Below are positions 25,601 to 38,917 of a stretch of 64,000 nucleotides of DNA, piece after piece. Position numbers and translations under genes: made by a program. How positions within the stretch are numbered: position 1 is the first letter of the stretch; each line of letters begins with the position of its first letter. The notes below the pieces were generated by a model. The model did no database searches. It saw only the letters and a list, made by a program, of their open reading frames with translations, and was not told where the DNA came from. The stretch lies in contig JAWQEG010000259.1 in NCBI GenBank assembly GCA_033782935.1, positions 224,501 to 288,500 of the forward strand, written 5' to 3'. The stretch comes from Petrolisthes cinctipes. Taxonomy: Eukaryota; Arthropoda; Malacostraca; Decapoda; Porcellanidae.

Positions 25601-28600
25601 TTTTCCCTGGGCGGCTGCGCGAGTGTGGGGGATCGTGTCCTGGTCCCCAGGTACAGCGGGAGTGTCCCGCGCTTCTTTCCTTCGGGGAGGATGGGTTTCG
25701 TGTCTTCTGTGTTCCAGTGTTTGCACGTGTTACCCCATGTTTGTGTATTCTTTTCTCCCTCAGCCTACTCGTGCCCTTTGTGCTGCTTCAGGATGTACCG
25801 TGCGGGTTTCGCCTGACGGACACCTGCACTGTTCACCTCACGCACCCTAGCTTCACTCCCTTGGGTTACGACCCTTTGGCGTGTGGTGTGTGCCGCCCCT
25901 GGGCTGAGTTGTGTCGGGTTACCTCCCCTTCTGCCCGCTCCAAGCTCCCTGCCCTTGCTTCTCTTCGTATGGCGTGGACGAGGGCTAGGAGAATGGCCCA
26001 CAAACGAGACGGTTCTTCTTTGGCGTGGGTGGACCCGATTTTGGGAGCGGACCTGGGTTTATTCAGGACCCGTTACCCTTCTTCCTGTCTCTCGGAGTCT
26101 CAGGGGCTAGAACCTCCTGAGGCCCGAGAGATTGAGCCTCCTTCCCTAGGCGGTACTACGACTCCTTCTCGGGGCTTATCCCCCCAGGAAACGAGCGAGT
26201 CTGTCGCGCTGGTTCTCCCGACTGCCTCACCGGTACAAGGGCCCAGCAGGGAACCCCCAGCTTCGCCTCCTGCTAGAGCTGGCTCCTCAGGCCTCTCTGG
26301 AGGACGCAAGCGTTCAGCTAAGAGGTCCCGCCACTCCAGGAAGTCCCGTGCTCGTCGCCGTTCTCCTTCCTCCTCTTCTTCATCGTCCTCTTCCTCTTCT
26401 TCGTCGTCGGGGAGCTCTCCTTCGCCCGCCCACAAATCCCGCAAGGGTAAGCGGGGGGGGGGACAGCCCCTCGTCGAGGAAGATAGTTAAGATCTTCCAC
26501 ACCCTTATTCCTCACGCTTTTCCTGGGGCTTCCGTCGCGCAGCCGCCGGCTGTCGCTACGGAACCCGCTCTTTTTCCCCCTCCTCCCGCTGCTGCTCCCG
26601 TCGAGGGCGCGAGTCCTCCCGGGGATGTGGGAGTCCTTTTCGTGCCTCCCGTTTCCCCGGGGCTCGAGTCTCCGTCGGGGGACGTAGCTGAGGAGTTGGT
26701 TACCTCCGCACCTCCGTCCCCGTCACCCCCTCCTTCGGGAGACGGATACCTTCCCTACTCTTGGTCTCTTCTCCCTCCTACCTGGACCCACTCTTCGGAA
26801 GAGGGCAGACTGGTGGCTTGGTCTCCGGACACGGCTCAACCAGACGTGTGGATCCGGCGGGATGACGTCCTGGTGAAGTGGGGGGCGGATGAGAAGGGCG
26901 AGGCTATTCCCTTCTACAAGGTCCGTCCTATCTCAGCGCCCGTACCCACTTCATCTAGGGTGTCCTCTGCGGTGACCCTGGACGCGATGGGTTTTCTGGT
27001 GGAGTACAGCCAGCTACACTTGTCCGAGATTTGGAGGATTGACCGCTCCCACGGTAACACGGCTCTCCTCCTTTCCCCGGATGCGTACTTCCCGGGGGAT
27101 AAGGGCGAAGGGGACCTGGACATTCCAGCCCTTCTCCTTAAGTCCCTGGACCACCAGAGAAACAACGCGCCCAGGAAGCCCCCTCCTCCGTCTTTCCCCG
27201 TCATCCTCCCTCATTCCCGGGCCCCCCCGGGCTTGAGGGAGTGCCTGTGGAAGACGGAGAAGGAGCCCCCGGTCCCCTATCAGCTGAAGGAGCCCGATGG
27301 CAAGTTGCGACAGGCGGAGTCTGCTACCCGTCTAGAGTTGGCCCACACCATCTCCACGGGACAGCCGCCTCGTTGATAAGGGACTGCCTCAACGCCCTAA
27401 CCAACTCCTACCACGAGATGTCGGGTGTACAGCTAGCGTGAGTACCTTACTCGTGTGTCATGTTTTTTAGGGATACTGGGTAGAGGGTCTCTCTGTCCCT
27501 CCCGGGTACTTATCCCCGGGTTCGCTCGGTTTTTTCCTTGTTTACCCCTTACAGTGACACCCTCTCTTCCATGGCCACCGTGATGGAGGGCGTGGCGGCG
27601 ATGGCGACCCACTTCATGCGGGAGGAGGCGAAGGCGTTCGCCGAGGCGAGACTGGCAGCCCGCCAGGCGGCGGCTAAATCTGCGCCGGAGATGGCACAGA
27701 GGGGAGTGGTGCGAGCTGCCCCCTTGTCCCCTGCCCTCTTTGACCAACCAGCGACAGACACGATCTTCGCCTCCCTCCCAGCGGTAATCAATTTACCAAA
27801 ACCCTCCACCTCCAAGTAAGTACCTCTCGTGTTCGTCTTACCCGAGTTGTCACGGGGGTGAAATGAAAGGATTTTCGGGTCTACTTTGGTTCCTAATCAT
27901 TCTGTTTGTCCGTAGGCCACGTGCCCCACAGCCAGCCAGACCAGCCTACCAGCCCCGGAGGCCATCCAAGCCCTCCAGGCTACCGAGGCCCTCCTATCCC
28001 ACTCCCCCGAGAGCACACAACAGGCCCTCCCAGAGGGGCCAGCAGCCGTTTCGAGGAAGGGGACAGGGCTCCAAGTCCTACTCGAAGCCCAAGTCCTCCT
28101 TCAACCACCCCTCCCAGAAGGACCGCTCCACTTGAGGGTCCCACTCTGGGCTGCCTCACAGGGTGGTCAGCAGCCTGGCCCACCCACGGCTGGGCAGCAA
28201 GGATAATTCGCCAGGGCCTGTCATGGCCCTGGATTACTGTTCCGGTGAGTAACTGTCATCTTTCCTTTCTGACATATGAATTATGCCTAATCCCGTCCTT
28301 GGGCTACCGTTAGGTCAAAATCAGATCTTCCCTTGCGGTCAAAATCTCTGCCTCTCCTGTCATTTACCCCCCAACCACCCCGGGTCCCTCGGGCCCCGGG
28401 GGATTAGGATTAACGGTACTCTCACTGACACCTGTCTCTTCCCGTTACAGCCACTACGTCTACCTCCTGCCTCAACCAAAGTGTCACTTTCGGTCGTCCC
28501 GCATGTGTTAGAAATGCGGGAAAAAGGGGTAGTGGAGTGGGCGACGGGAAGGGTCTTTCTTTCTCGTTTATTCACGGTCCCCAAAAAGGACCAGGGAAAA

Positions 28601-31600
28601 ACGAGATTGGTGATGGACCTGAGCAAGCTAAACAAATTCGTGAAAACTTTACATTTCAGGATGGTTTCGGTTGCTCAGGTCCGCATAGTTCTGAGGAAGG
28701 GAGACTGGTTAGCATCCCTGGATCTCAAGGATGCGTACTGGCACGTCCCGATCCACCCCAGGTTTCGCCGTTTTCTGGCCTTCCAGGTGGGGACCGAGAC
28801 GTTCCAGTTTACCAGGCTCCCTTTCGGTCTTTCTCTAGCTCCGCGAGTCTTCACAAAACTCGTGAGGGTGGTGGCATCCCGTCTGGCAGAGGCGGGTGTT
28901 CCCACCCTCATGTACCTGGACGATTGGTTGCTTCACGCCCCTTCCAAGGAGCAGGTAGCAAACAACGTCCGGGTAGCGAGGGGAGTGCTAGAGGAAATGG
29001 GGTTCCTGTTGAACATCCCCAAGTCCTCTCTCACCCCCACTCGCAAGCTGTGTTGGCTAGGAATAGAGTGGGACTCTCTTTCGGCCACCCTCTCTCTCGC
29101 TCCAGACAACGCCCGCCGGACCCTCCGCCACGTCCGCCAGGCGCATTTTTCCCGTACTTTCTCTCGCCGCCAGTGGGAATCATTGCTCGGGTCCCTAAAT
29201 TTTGCGGCCCCTGCAATGCCCCTGGGACGATTGAAACACAGGAGGCTGACGCGGGAGGTAAACCTCCACCTGTCCCCCGCACACAGGGACCTTCCCAGGC
29301 AAGTGTCCCCCTCTCTCTACCGCCTCCTTCGCCCCTGGCTACGTCCCGGTGCCCTGCGTCAGCGGGTCCCCTGGGTGTTCCCTCCCCCGGGGATCACGGT
29401 GGCGACAGACGCATCGGACGTAGGCTGGGGATACCAGTCTTGCCTGGGACATCAACGGTGCGGGGGATGGAAGGAAGGGGAAAGGCTACTGCACATCAAC
29501 GCCCGGGAGTTGATGGTAGCGAAGGAATGGCTCAACAGACACCCTCAGTTTGCCAGGATAGGCGTCCGCTTCGATATGGACAACGTTGCGGCCGTGCAGT
29601 GCCTACAGAAACAGGGCACCGCACGGTCGGAAATTCTCCTGTCCCTGTCAGAACAGATTTTCGCAATAGCGGCCAAGAGGGACATTCACCTCTCGGCCCG
29701 CTACGTGCCAGGGCGGGAGAACGATTGGGCGGACGCCCTATCCAGGTTCAGGGGGACGTCAGTCGAGTGGCAACTGCGTCCCCTTGTGTTCGAGTCTCTC
29801 TGCCTTCGCTACGGGACACCGGAGGTGGACCTATTCGCCTCCCCATCCACGGCCCTACTCCCTCTGTTCCTGACATTCTCATCCAGAACAGAGGCGGGAG
29901 GCCCGGACGCCTTCACAGAGGACTGGAACAGGTGGGGTCATCTCTACCTCTTCCCACCCCCAGCCACTTCAGTCCTTCTGAAGGCGATCCTCAAGCTGCG
30001 CACGTTCAGGGGGAGGGTTCTCCTCATAGCCCCCCTCTGGCCAGCACAGCCGTGGTTCGGATAGTTGTCCCGGTGGTGCCCTCATCCCCTTCAGTTGGGA
30101 TCGGCGTGCCTCCAGCACCCTGTCTGCACCACTCTAAGCGTCACTGAAACTACACGCTTGGAGTTTCTACGGGGAGTCCTCAGCAAAAGGTTCACTAAGG
30201 AGACAGTGGACAAGATGTTGAGGGCTCATCGTCAGTCGTCGGTGCGACAATACGAATCGTGCTGGAAAAGATTCCAGGACTTCTTGCGAAGACACCCCTC
30301 CAGGGTCATCTCGGAGGACACAGTCCTGGAATTCCTCATGTGGCTCGCCGATTCCACCAACAGGGCCCCGGCGACGGTGCTTGCGCATCACGCAGCCCTG
30401 TCTGATCCCCTCCTCCTGGGTTTTAACATTAAGGTTTCGGAGAGGCCTCTCTCTCTCCTGAGGATGGGGATTCGGGCGGGGACCGCACCTCACCGGGCCC
30501 AGACACCCTCCTGGTCCCTTCATCGTGTCCTTTCCTACCTGACCTTCGAGGGGGTCCCTCTGGAGGTTTGTCACCTCCTCCAGAAAGCTCTCTTCCTGCT
30601 CGCCTTAGCTACAGGTTACAGGGCTTCTCAGTTGGCAGCCCTGACCCGTCACACAGCCTTTTCTTCAGTAACCCCTAACCTTACTTCCTTAACCATTTCC
30701 CCCTCTCCTGCTTTTCTAGCTAAGAACGAGCAGGCTGACGACAGAATTGGCCCTCTCGCAGTACCCTCGTTCCTGAGGGATGGAAATTTCTACCCCCTCT
30801 GCCCAGTCCACGCCTTTGTTGCATACGTGGAGGCGACGAGAGGGGCTTCTCCGGACCACCTCTTCTACAACTCTAGGTCCGGTAACCCTCTCTTCCCTAG
30901 GTCAATCGCTCGCCTTTTCTGCCGAGTGATAGAGAACGGGGATCCCGGACACGCCCCGAGGGCTCACAGCATTAGGGGCGTGGCCGCCTCCCTCGCCTTC
31001 CTCAGGACTCACTCGGTGGAGAGGGTCAGGGATTTGGGGGGCTGGGCGTCCACTTCCTCCTTCAGGACGAGGTACCTGTTCCACTCGCTCTCCCCTACCC
31101 CCTGTGTGGCTATGGGTACTCCACCTTCTATTCCCCAGGGTCCCCGCGGGAGACACATGGGGGGGAGGGGCCGCCCGAAGAGAAAAGGTCGGGTGATTTA
31201 AGTCCCGTCACATCATCCCATACCTCATCCACATCTTGTACAGCTTCATACTCATCCCCATTCTTTACGTGTACATATGGTGAGAGAGACTAAAATAAAT
31301 TACATTGTTACGGAATTCTTGTGTATTCATTTTCCAAACAATTACTTTACTACGATGAGTGACAGGAGATATTATTACACAGGATATCTGGATCCTAGTG
31401 TCCTCCTTCATCCCCTCGGGATCACATTACCTGAGCGAGGGCCATAGCCCTAACTCAGAAGACTTGAATAAAGGGGGGGGGGAAGGGGGGGGGTTTGCCA
31501 TGGGCACCTCCCCCCTCCTCTCCTAGACCCGAACCCTCGAGTCTGCCTATAAAGACTTTATGTGTAACAATTCTGGTCTATAACAGAATGGTCTACGGTT

Positions 31601-34600
31601 ATATGGTATAAGCTACTTCTCCCCCACCACGGCTATTCACCTAGCCAGTGTCGGGAGGGGCGTTAGCTGCTGCCTCACCGGGCTCGGTTATCTTTCCTGC
31701 CCTCCGCTCTCAACCACTCTTAACTAGCACGTGATTGCCTCCACCTCACCTCCCACCTACCGCATCGCATGCATAGCAAATCAGCTATGCTGGTTTCACT
31801 ATACCAATAATAGTGCATTTGTCGCGGCTTCTAGCCGCTTAAATTGTATTTATTGGTTGTGAAACCAGCACAGCTTCTACTGTCCCACCCACCTCCCGAT
31901 GCGGCAGGCACTCACTTCTTTCTCATTGGAGTGGGCGAGCGGTATTCAGCGGAGGAGGGGCTTAATACCTCACCTCACCACCACCAGGTGGCTCCACTAT
32001 CAGTACAGCGCCAGATTTGAATTTTATTTACTTCTGATGAACGTCACGGAATTGACCCTTCCAACCCAGATTATGCCTATACGGGGCCTGGGCTTGTGAA
32101 GGGGCCTATTCTATAGCAAATCAGCTGTGCTGGTTTCACAACCAATAAATACAATTTAAGTGGCTAGAAGCCGCGACAAATGCACTAATATAAAGAGAAC
32201 GATTTTGTTCCCATTCTCTTTGGAGTTGGGATAGGGTACCGTTAATTAGATATGGCACCAGCGCACCCCGAAGGCACCACAGCCTTGCGGGTCAGTACGA
32301 GATAGAATGACTATATGTATTTTTAGATACAGGATCTGTTAGCGAAAAAGATATATTGATCGATTTATGGTAAAGGCCGGTTCACACTAGCAAAATATCG
32401 GCGTTTTTTCCTACCGATTTCGACGAAGAATATGCCGAATTCGGCGTTTTTTCCGGAAAGGTGTTCACACACAGACTCAGTGACTGACAGTGGCGCCGCG
32501 GTGCGGCGGCAGCATCAAGCCATCTGTGTTTTCCAAAACATTGCATCTCATTCTGACTCATTGACAACGTTGCCTCACACGTGTTCACTGTTCAGTACTT
32601 TCACATTCGCAGTAAAAGACGAACCATGGTTGGTCGTCTTCTTGAACTGTGGCAGCGTGGCTGGTGAATTGTAAACATGAAAGATGTTGTTTTCGTCTTC
32701 GGCACCAAAGTTTTTCGGGGAAATTATTTTTTTCGGCCCGGAGTTTCGGCAAACCGGGAGAAAAATGACCGTCACGTCGGTCTCTCGATCGCGGCATCAA
32801 AAACGCCAGTAAATTGACCCCGGTTACCATTTCCGGGAAAAAAACGCCGATATTTTGCTAGTGTGAACCACCCTTAAGAACGATAATGGAAATTATTGTT
32901 TGTGTTGGACACAGTGTCAGCTCGACTCTGGTTTGTACCACGAGCTGTCATTGGCTGAGAGACCTGAGGCTGGCCCAGCAAGTGTTCTGATTGGCTGAGG
33001 GGATCCTTATGACACCTATATAGCTGGACTTGGTTAATATGCAGCCCGGACCTGGTGTGTAATTTTTCAAACCCTCCCCGGATTGGAAGGGATAAAAAAA
33101 TTTAGTAAAAAATGGCGAGCCTCTTCTGACATATGGTGCAGGAAATCATAAGGAATAAAATTTTGGCCCGGCGATGAATCACAACACTGAGACAGTGTCA
33201 TCTGGAACTCTGAGGTAGAGAAGGGATATTATATGACTCACCATCAAGTTAATTAAAATTAATGCCTTTAGACTCCAACTGTTGACGGTAATGATCCATT
33301 GGGGAGGTAGGGTCTTTCTTGGACAATGGCTTGCAAATGTATCCACTCCTTCCTCGGAATCAGCTTTTAGTTGTCTCTGGATGAGATAAGGCTGGAGGAG
33401 ACAGGACCGAGAACTTCCCCATAATCTTTCTGTCTCTCTGGACCCTCCAGAGGTAGCCGCCTTGTCGTGGTGGGGGGGCTTGCTTGCATGTCTCTGAGAC
33501 CTGGCGAGCTAGACTAGAGGGGGCTTCAGCCCCTGCTGTGCCCCGATTTCGGGGAGAGAGGGCTTCCCATGCTAGAAAGGTCGCCAGTGAGAGACCAGAC
33601 TAATTGGTTCCCATGTATTAGGCAGCCAGTACGAGCCAACAGTGCTGCCCTTTAGGGGCCATCCTGTGTTGGATGGTTGGGTGTCTGGACCAGGAGATGT
33701 TGGGGAAGGGGGTCTCAGTACTGTCGTGGGCAAACTTTTGAGCCATTGGGGCTGCTTTTTAAACCGAGTGGCTTCATGGGGGACGAGGTACCCAGCCCAC
33801 GGCGACCAGCGCTCGGTCCCCTCATCTGCCCGGTAGTTGGTAGCTTTTGGCTCCTGGGCAATTTTAACAATAAATATGATATATGGATATCATTAAGCCT
33901 CTTTCGTTTCCTCGAGCGAAGGTCGACTAGGCCCTCGAGATGCCACTCACTGGTCGTGGTGGATTGCAGAAAACTGCAATTTCTGATAACAAATGAAGAC
34001 CCAGCAGGTCAGGGTTGTGTCGACAAAACCTGCTAGCGATTTAGACACTGTAATACAAAGGAATACAAAGGAAGTACAGGCAACAGGAGGCTCATAGTGA
34101 CCTTTTACAAGGTTTACCTGTTTAACTACGTTAATCTAGTCTAGACTACGTGTTGAAGGAAAGGATAGATAAAGGACAAGGCTCCTTCCCACCCACCACT
34201 CCCATCTGGTATCCCGGTTGGAAAAACAGATAGAAAATAACACCATGTTCATTGATAAAGAACGCACAAGGAAATTTTATAGGAAAATTAGTGGAAGCCT
34301 AATTCTAACATCTACTTACTACTACCAAAGAGTATGGAAGGTAAAGAGGGGACATTCTGCTCGCTCCCGTGTTATTTTAGCGACAGTGGCGTCCCAAGTG
34401 AGAAGCGCGTAAAACTCGAGTTGTGGCGTCACTGGCGTGGTAAGCAGCATGGTCGGTACGCAGTTTTGTGCTGCAATATGGACTCTATGCACTTTCAATG
34501 CTTTACCAGCGGAAGCACAGTACACTGCAGACTTTGTTTAAAAGATGGACCAATTATTCAACTGTTTTAATAGTGGATCTCGTACCAGTGCTGCTAAAAT

Positions 34601-37600
34601 GAGACATGCATTTAGTGTAAATTCAGGTCACAATGAATTTCTATCTGGCTACTTGACATGGTTCGCTAATACTAAATCATTGGGTCCTCGTACCTTGCCT
34701 TGTTTTCTTGGTTGTCAGATGAACATAAATGGTCTGATACAGTTGTGGGATGAACTACATTCAAACTACAAGCTGTCTTACTTGCTAACCAATAGACTCA
34801 ATGAGGATTGCTTGGAGAATTTATTTTCAATACTGTGGTAGTTGTGGTTGTAGTGGTGGTAGTGGTAGTTGTAGTGGTGGTTGTCGTGCTTGTTCTAGTT
34901 GTACTGGTAGTAGTTGTGCTTGTTGAGGATGTGGTGGTTGTAGTGGTGGTTGTCGTGCTTGGACTGGTGGTAGTGGTAGTTGTGTTTGTTGTGGATGTGG
35001 TGGTTCTACTGGTGGTAGTTGTGCTTGTTGTGGTACTACTGGTGGTAGTGGTAGTTGTAGTGGTGGTAGTTGTGGTTGTACTGGTGGTAGTTGTAGGGGT
35101 GGTTGTACTGGTGGTAGTTGTAGGGGTGGTAGTTGTAGTGGTCATTGTACTGGTGGTAGTGGTAGTTATGAGACTACCATAGGCCTATCTGAATGACAGT
35201 GGATTTGATGTGCTTGTGTGTGTGTGAGTGCCAAGCATTACGGTGGGTTAGAGAATAAAGTAATTGTATAAATTGGGACTTTTTAATTGCCTTTTATGCC
35301 ATGTAAAGGCACTGGGGAAGTATTCTTGGACTCCTCAGGATATGGTGTACACAGGATTAAAGCAGTAGGGACGTTAGCGTGTCAAATGTCAGTGACGAGT
35401 TAAAATGTAGGCTACTTTAAAAAAAAATCTGGAAATTACTAAGAAAGTGCTACATCGATATAAATATGTGTATCATGTAAATTGAAAAGTATTTTCCCTA
35501 TCTTCATAAGCGATAACAAGAAGAGAAGTAGCATTGGTGTTGAAGTATAGTTAACCATGCTTGCCGCTGAGCGGCGCCACTATTCCCGCTATTACATTCT
35601 TCCCATTGGGGCGGTCGAGAGTGTCCCCTCTTTACCTTCCATACTCTTTGCAACTACTACTAAAAAAAAAACCATACTAAAAACCGTTTTCTTTGCAGTA
35701 TTTGTCGAGGCGATGTTTAGACTTTTCTACTGTATTCGCTGCTACTACAGATGCCTGGAGTTTATTTCAATAGTTTACGACTCGGATATTGAAAAAGTTC
35801 TTTCACAGTTCAGTGTTAAAATGTTGTCCTTTAAGTTTATAACCGTTATTACTCGTTCCAGACTGGGGATAGAACTGGAATAAATTTTCATAATTAATTT
35901 TATTAAAGATTTTTAGGATTTTGAAAGTTTCGATGAGGTCGCCATGTGTTCTACAATTTTCAAGAGAAAATATGTTGAGCTTTTTTAATCTTTCCTCATA
36001 TGTCAAATTACTAATGCTAAGGATAATTTTAGTTGCTCTTTTTTGTAAGCTTCCCAACCTTTTAATTAACATCTTTTGCATAACAGGGGGACCATAGTTG
36101 AATGGAGTATTCTAAATGTGGTCAAACAAGAGATGTATATAAGCACGTTATTTCTTCTGGTGACTTATATTTCAAATTCCGAGCAATAAAGCCTAAAACT
36201 ACATTAGCCTTTTTACTTGCTACTAAACACTATGCACTCGTCTTTAGATCGCTACTAATTATGACACACAAATCTTTTTCCTCTTTTACTTTTGCCAGAT
36301 TTCTACCTTGTAATGTATAATTGTGTCTCAGGTTGTTATTACATACATGCATCACCTTACATTTATCCACATTAAACTTCAACAACCATTAATAGCTCCA
36401 TTCTGACTCACTCTGAATGGCTTCACAGTCTTCGTTGCTATTTACAGTACCTCCAATTTTTGTATCATCTGCGAATTTGGATATTTTCGAGATAATTCTG
36501 CATTCTAAGTCGTTTATATATATAAAAAATAGTGTTGGTCCTAACACTGATCCCTGTGGCACCCCACTTACAATATCCAGCCATTCTGATGTTTCCCCAT
36601 TAATTACGACTAGTTGCAGGCAGTTTGGTAGCCAATCTCCAGTCCATGTGCACAACTGTCTCCCAAGCCATGTGCTTTTAAATTCAACAGTAGTTGCTTA
36701 TGTGGTACTGTGTTATACGCTTTCTGAATGTCTAAATATACAATATCATTTGGCACTTATTCGTCTGCATTACAGCTTATGTAGTTAAAACACTCAAGTA
36801 AATTGTTGGACAAGATCTATTGTTACTGAATACGGTGTTGAGAGTCCAAAATTAAACTTTGCTCATTTAGATGTGATATTAGTTTTTTTGAATATTTTTA
36901 TTATAACGGATGTTAAACTTATCGGGCGGTAGTTTCCAACATGACTTTTATTACCTTCCTTTAATATAGGAGTTACATTGGTTTCTTTCAAAGGGCTGGC
37001 ACTTTACATTTGCTTAGTGACATATTAAATATTTTTAAGGTTGTAAAACTTCTCTATGACATTCACGTTATAATCTGGGAGACACTTTGTCACATCCTAC
37101 ACTTTTAAAATGATCTTGTTTTTTTTTATACTTTAAGAGGTTTTCATCTATAAATTAGTTAATTTTTAGTTTGTTACCATCTGCTACCTATGAGAAGTAC
37201 GGAGGTTCTGGTAAATTAGTTTCACTTTCCTTTTTAAAAACTGAGTTAAAATGTTCATTTAGTACGGTTGCAATGTCTTTATTCCCATTTACTATGACAT
37301 TGTTTTTGTTTAGTACTGGTCCTGTGCTTGCTTTCACGTTTTTATTATTTTTTATGTAACGATAAAATTTCTTAAGATTTTTCTCACAGTTACGCTTGGG
37401 AAGTCTGATTTGTCTTTTACTCATACGTTTTGCATCTACATATTTTTTTTAGTCTTTGCGTGAATCAGTACGTTTATATACTTTATATGCCTTTCTCTTG
37501 TTATTAATAGAGCGCTAAATTTCATTTGTCATCCAAACTAATTTGCGGTTGTTAGTTCCTTTCTTTATTCTTGGTACATGTTTCTTTTCGATTGACAGGA

Positions 37601-38882
37601 GTTTATCTGTGAGTATATTACACATCGCATCGACGTCTTCCTTATTTAGCTTATTTAGGAATTCCGTCTAATATTATAAAAATTTGCTCTTTTATGGTTA
37701 GGTACAGCTCCGGACAGATCAATGGTCCACACCCAATCCATCAGCGACTTGGTTTGGGCCTGGTCGGATCTGGTAACAGTTGCAGGTGGAGGGAGGGGGG
37801 ATGTTAGTGGGAGAGGAGGAGAGAAATGTGGGCGGAGCTATATAGAGAAGGTAGAGAAGCCGTGTGTCAGGAGGAATTAATGAAGCATACACTGTGAACG
37901 GTATCGAATCACCAACAGTTTAAAGCAGGGTTCTTCAAACTTTTTCAATCGTGACCCAGTTTTTACTATGACATCATTCTCGCGACCCATACAGAAAGAT
38001 ATTTTACAAATGATCAGAATTATCAACCTAAGAAAATACAAGGCCAGACGCTGAAACATAATATTTACGATTAAAAGGCATTCTAACCAGAATTATAAAC
38101 ACTGCCTCACCTACCCTCCCTCTCTCTCTCACACACTCATTCAAGAAGGCTAATATTTGTGCAATGATTTTGTTTTATTGATAATTAAATATATGAATAT
38201 TCGATTATAAAAATATGTTAGGTGGATTCATGTATGAACTTCATATTTATTTTATTGTCACGAATATTATTATTCTATTTTATTCATGTATTTATTTTTG
38301 TGAGCCTGCGACGCAGTTTGGAGGAATTCGGGACCCGTAATTTGAAGAACCCTGGTTTAAAGAAGTGCATACTGCATTAACGTAAGTGGATATAGAAGAA
38401 AAGAAATGTGCTGATTTGAGGCGAGGGTGAGGGGGAAGAGGGTAAGAAAAATGAAGGTGATTAGTTGAAAAGTAATAACAAACAAATATAATTAGAATAT
38501 CTGTTACATTATGTCCTTTAAATAAAGGCACTGTCTTTTGTTCACCATCGTAGTGGGATAGACTACTGAATATATATTATCCTTTGGATATTAGACAGCT
38601 ATCCCTGTATTCCTTTTATCCCTCGTTCTTACCCCGTAGGGGAGTATTGCCTGTAATGATGTGGGCAATACTTTAAAGGTTTGGCGCCCCTTCGGCCCCA
38701 GCCACTAGCTTACATTTCTTTAACTGTCCTTCCTATCTTCCTATATCCTTCTTGCTTGCTGTCACACCTCTCTATCACCTATTCCTGGTGCTATTTGACC
38801 TCGCTGTTGCGCCACCTAATATTAATCAAATCCCTCGTGCTTGTAGTCCCTCCTATTTATCACCTTCTCCCAAGCCCAGCTG

Positions 38883-38917
<35 letters not shown>

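Larger units (their letters stand above)
25900..28133 (+). pseudogene. DIRS gag-like protein, apparently spliced
   Basis: The frame from about 25900 ([15 protein letters not shown] at 25969) passes a basic [14 protein letters not shown] patch and a Ser run to a G10 tract at 26452-26461. There the frame shifts to the one ending at 27376 ([37 protein letters not shown]). A second one-base shift near 27355 leads to [20 protein letters not shown] at 27437. Splicing out 27438-27554 and 27816-27915 joins [20 protein letters not shown] (exon 2) to a Pro/Arg/Gly-rich tail ending [14 protein letters not shown] and TGA at 28131-28133. The role is packaging of the RNA. The true start is uncertain; an upstream exon before 25900 is possible. 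Confidence 0.72.
24738..32188 (+). mobile_element. DIRS-type tyrosine-recombinase retrotransposon, near complete
   Basis: The element is about 7.45 kb. It has inverted terminal repeats (24738-24965 and 31930-32188), a gag region, RT/RNase H with a methyltransferase-like domain, a tyrosine recombinase and an internal complementary region (31773-31870). This is the standard DIRS1 architecture, in which the reverse-transcribed product circularises and integrates by recombinase without target duplication; none is seen here. GC content is clearly higher than in the flanks. It is degraded only lightly: one frameshift at a G-tract, one near 27350, and one in-frame TAG at 30062. Confidence 0.92.

Noticed and set aside
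25291..25900. N-terminal 200 codons of the frame starting at 25291 as part of DIRS gag
   Set aside because: The region is hydrophobic and T/G-rich, lies in what looks like a leader, and has alternative open frames; I could not support a start here, so gag was begun later with an uncertain start.
28537..30147. A 536-codon plus-strand frame overlapping DIRS RT
   Set aside because: Pro/Gly/Arg-rich shadow in a GC-rich region; the RT frame has all catalytic motifs and this one has none.
34798..35182. Poly-Thr (minus) and poly-Val (plus) open frames
   Set aside because: Products of the degenerate trinucleotide array, without other protein features.
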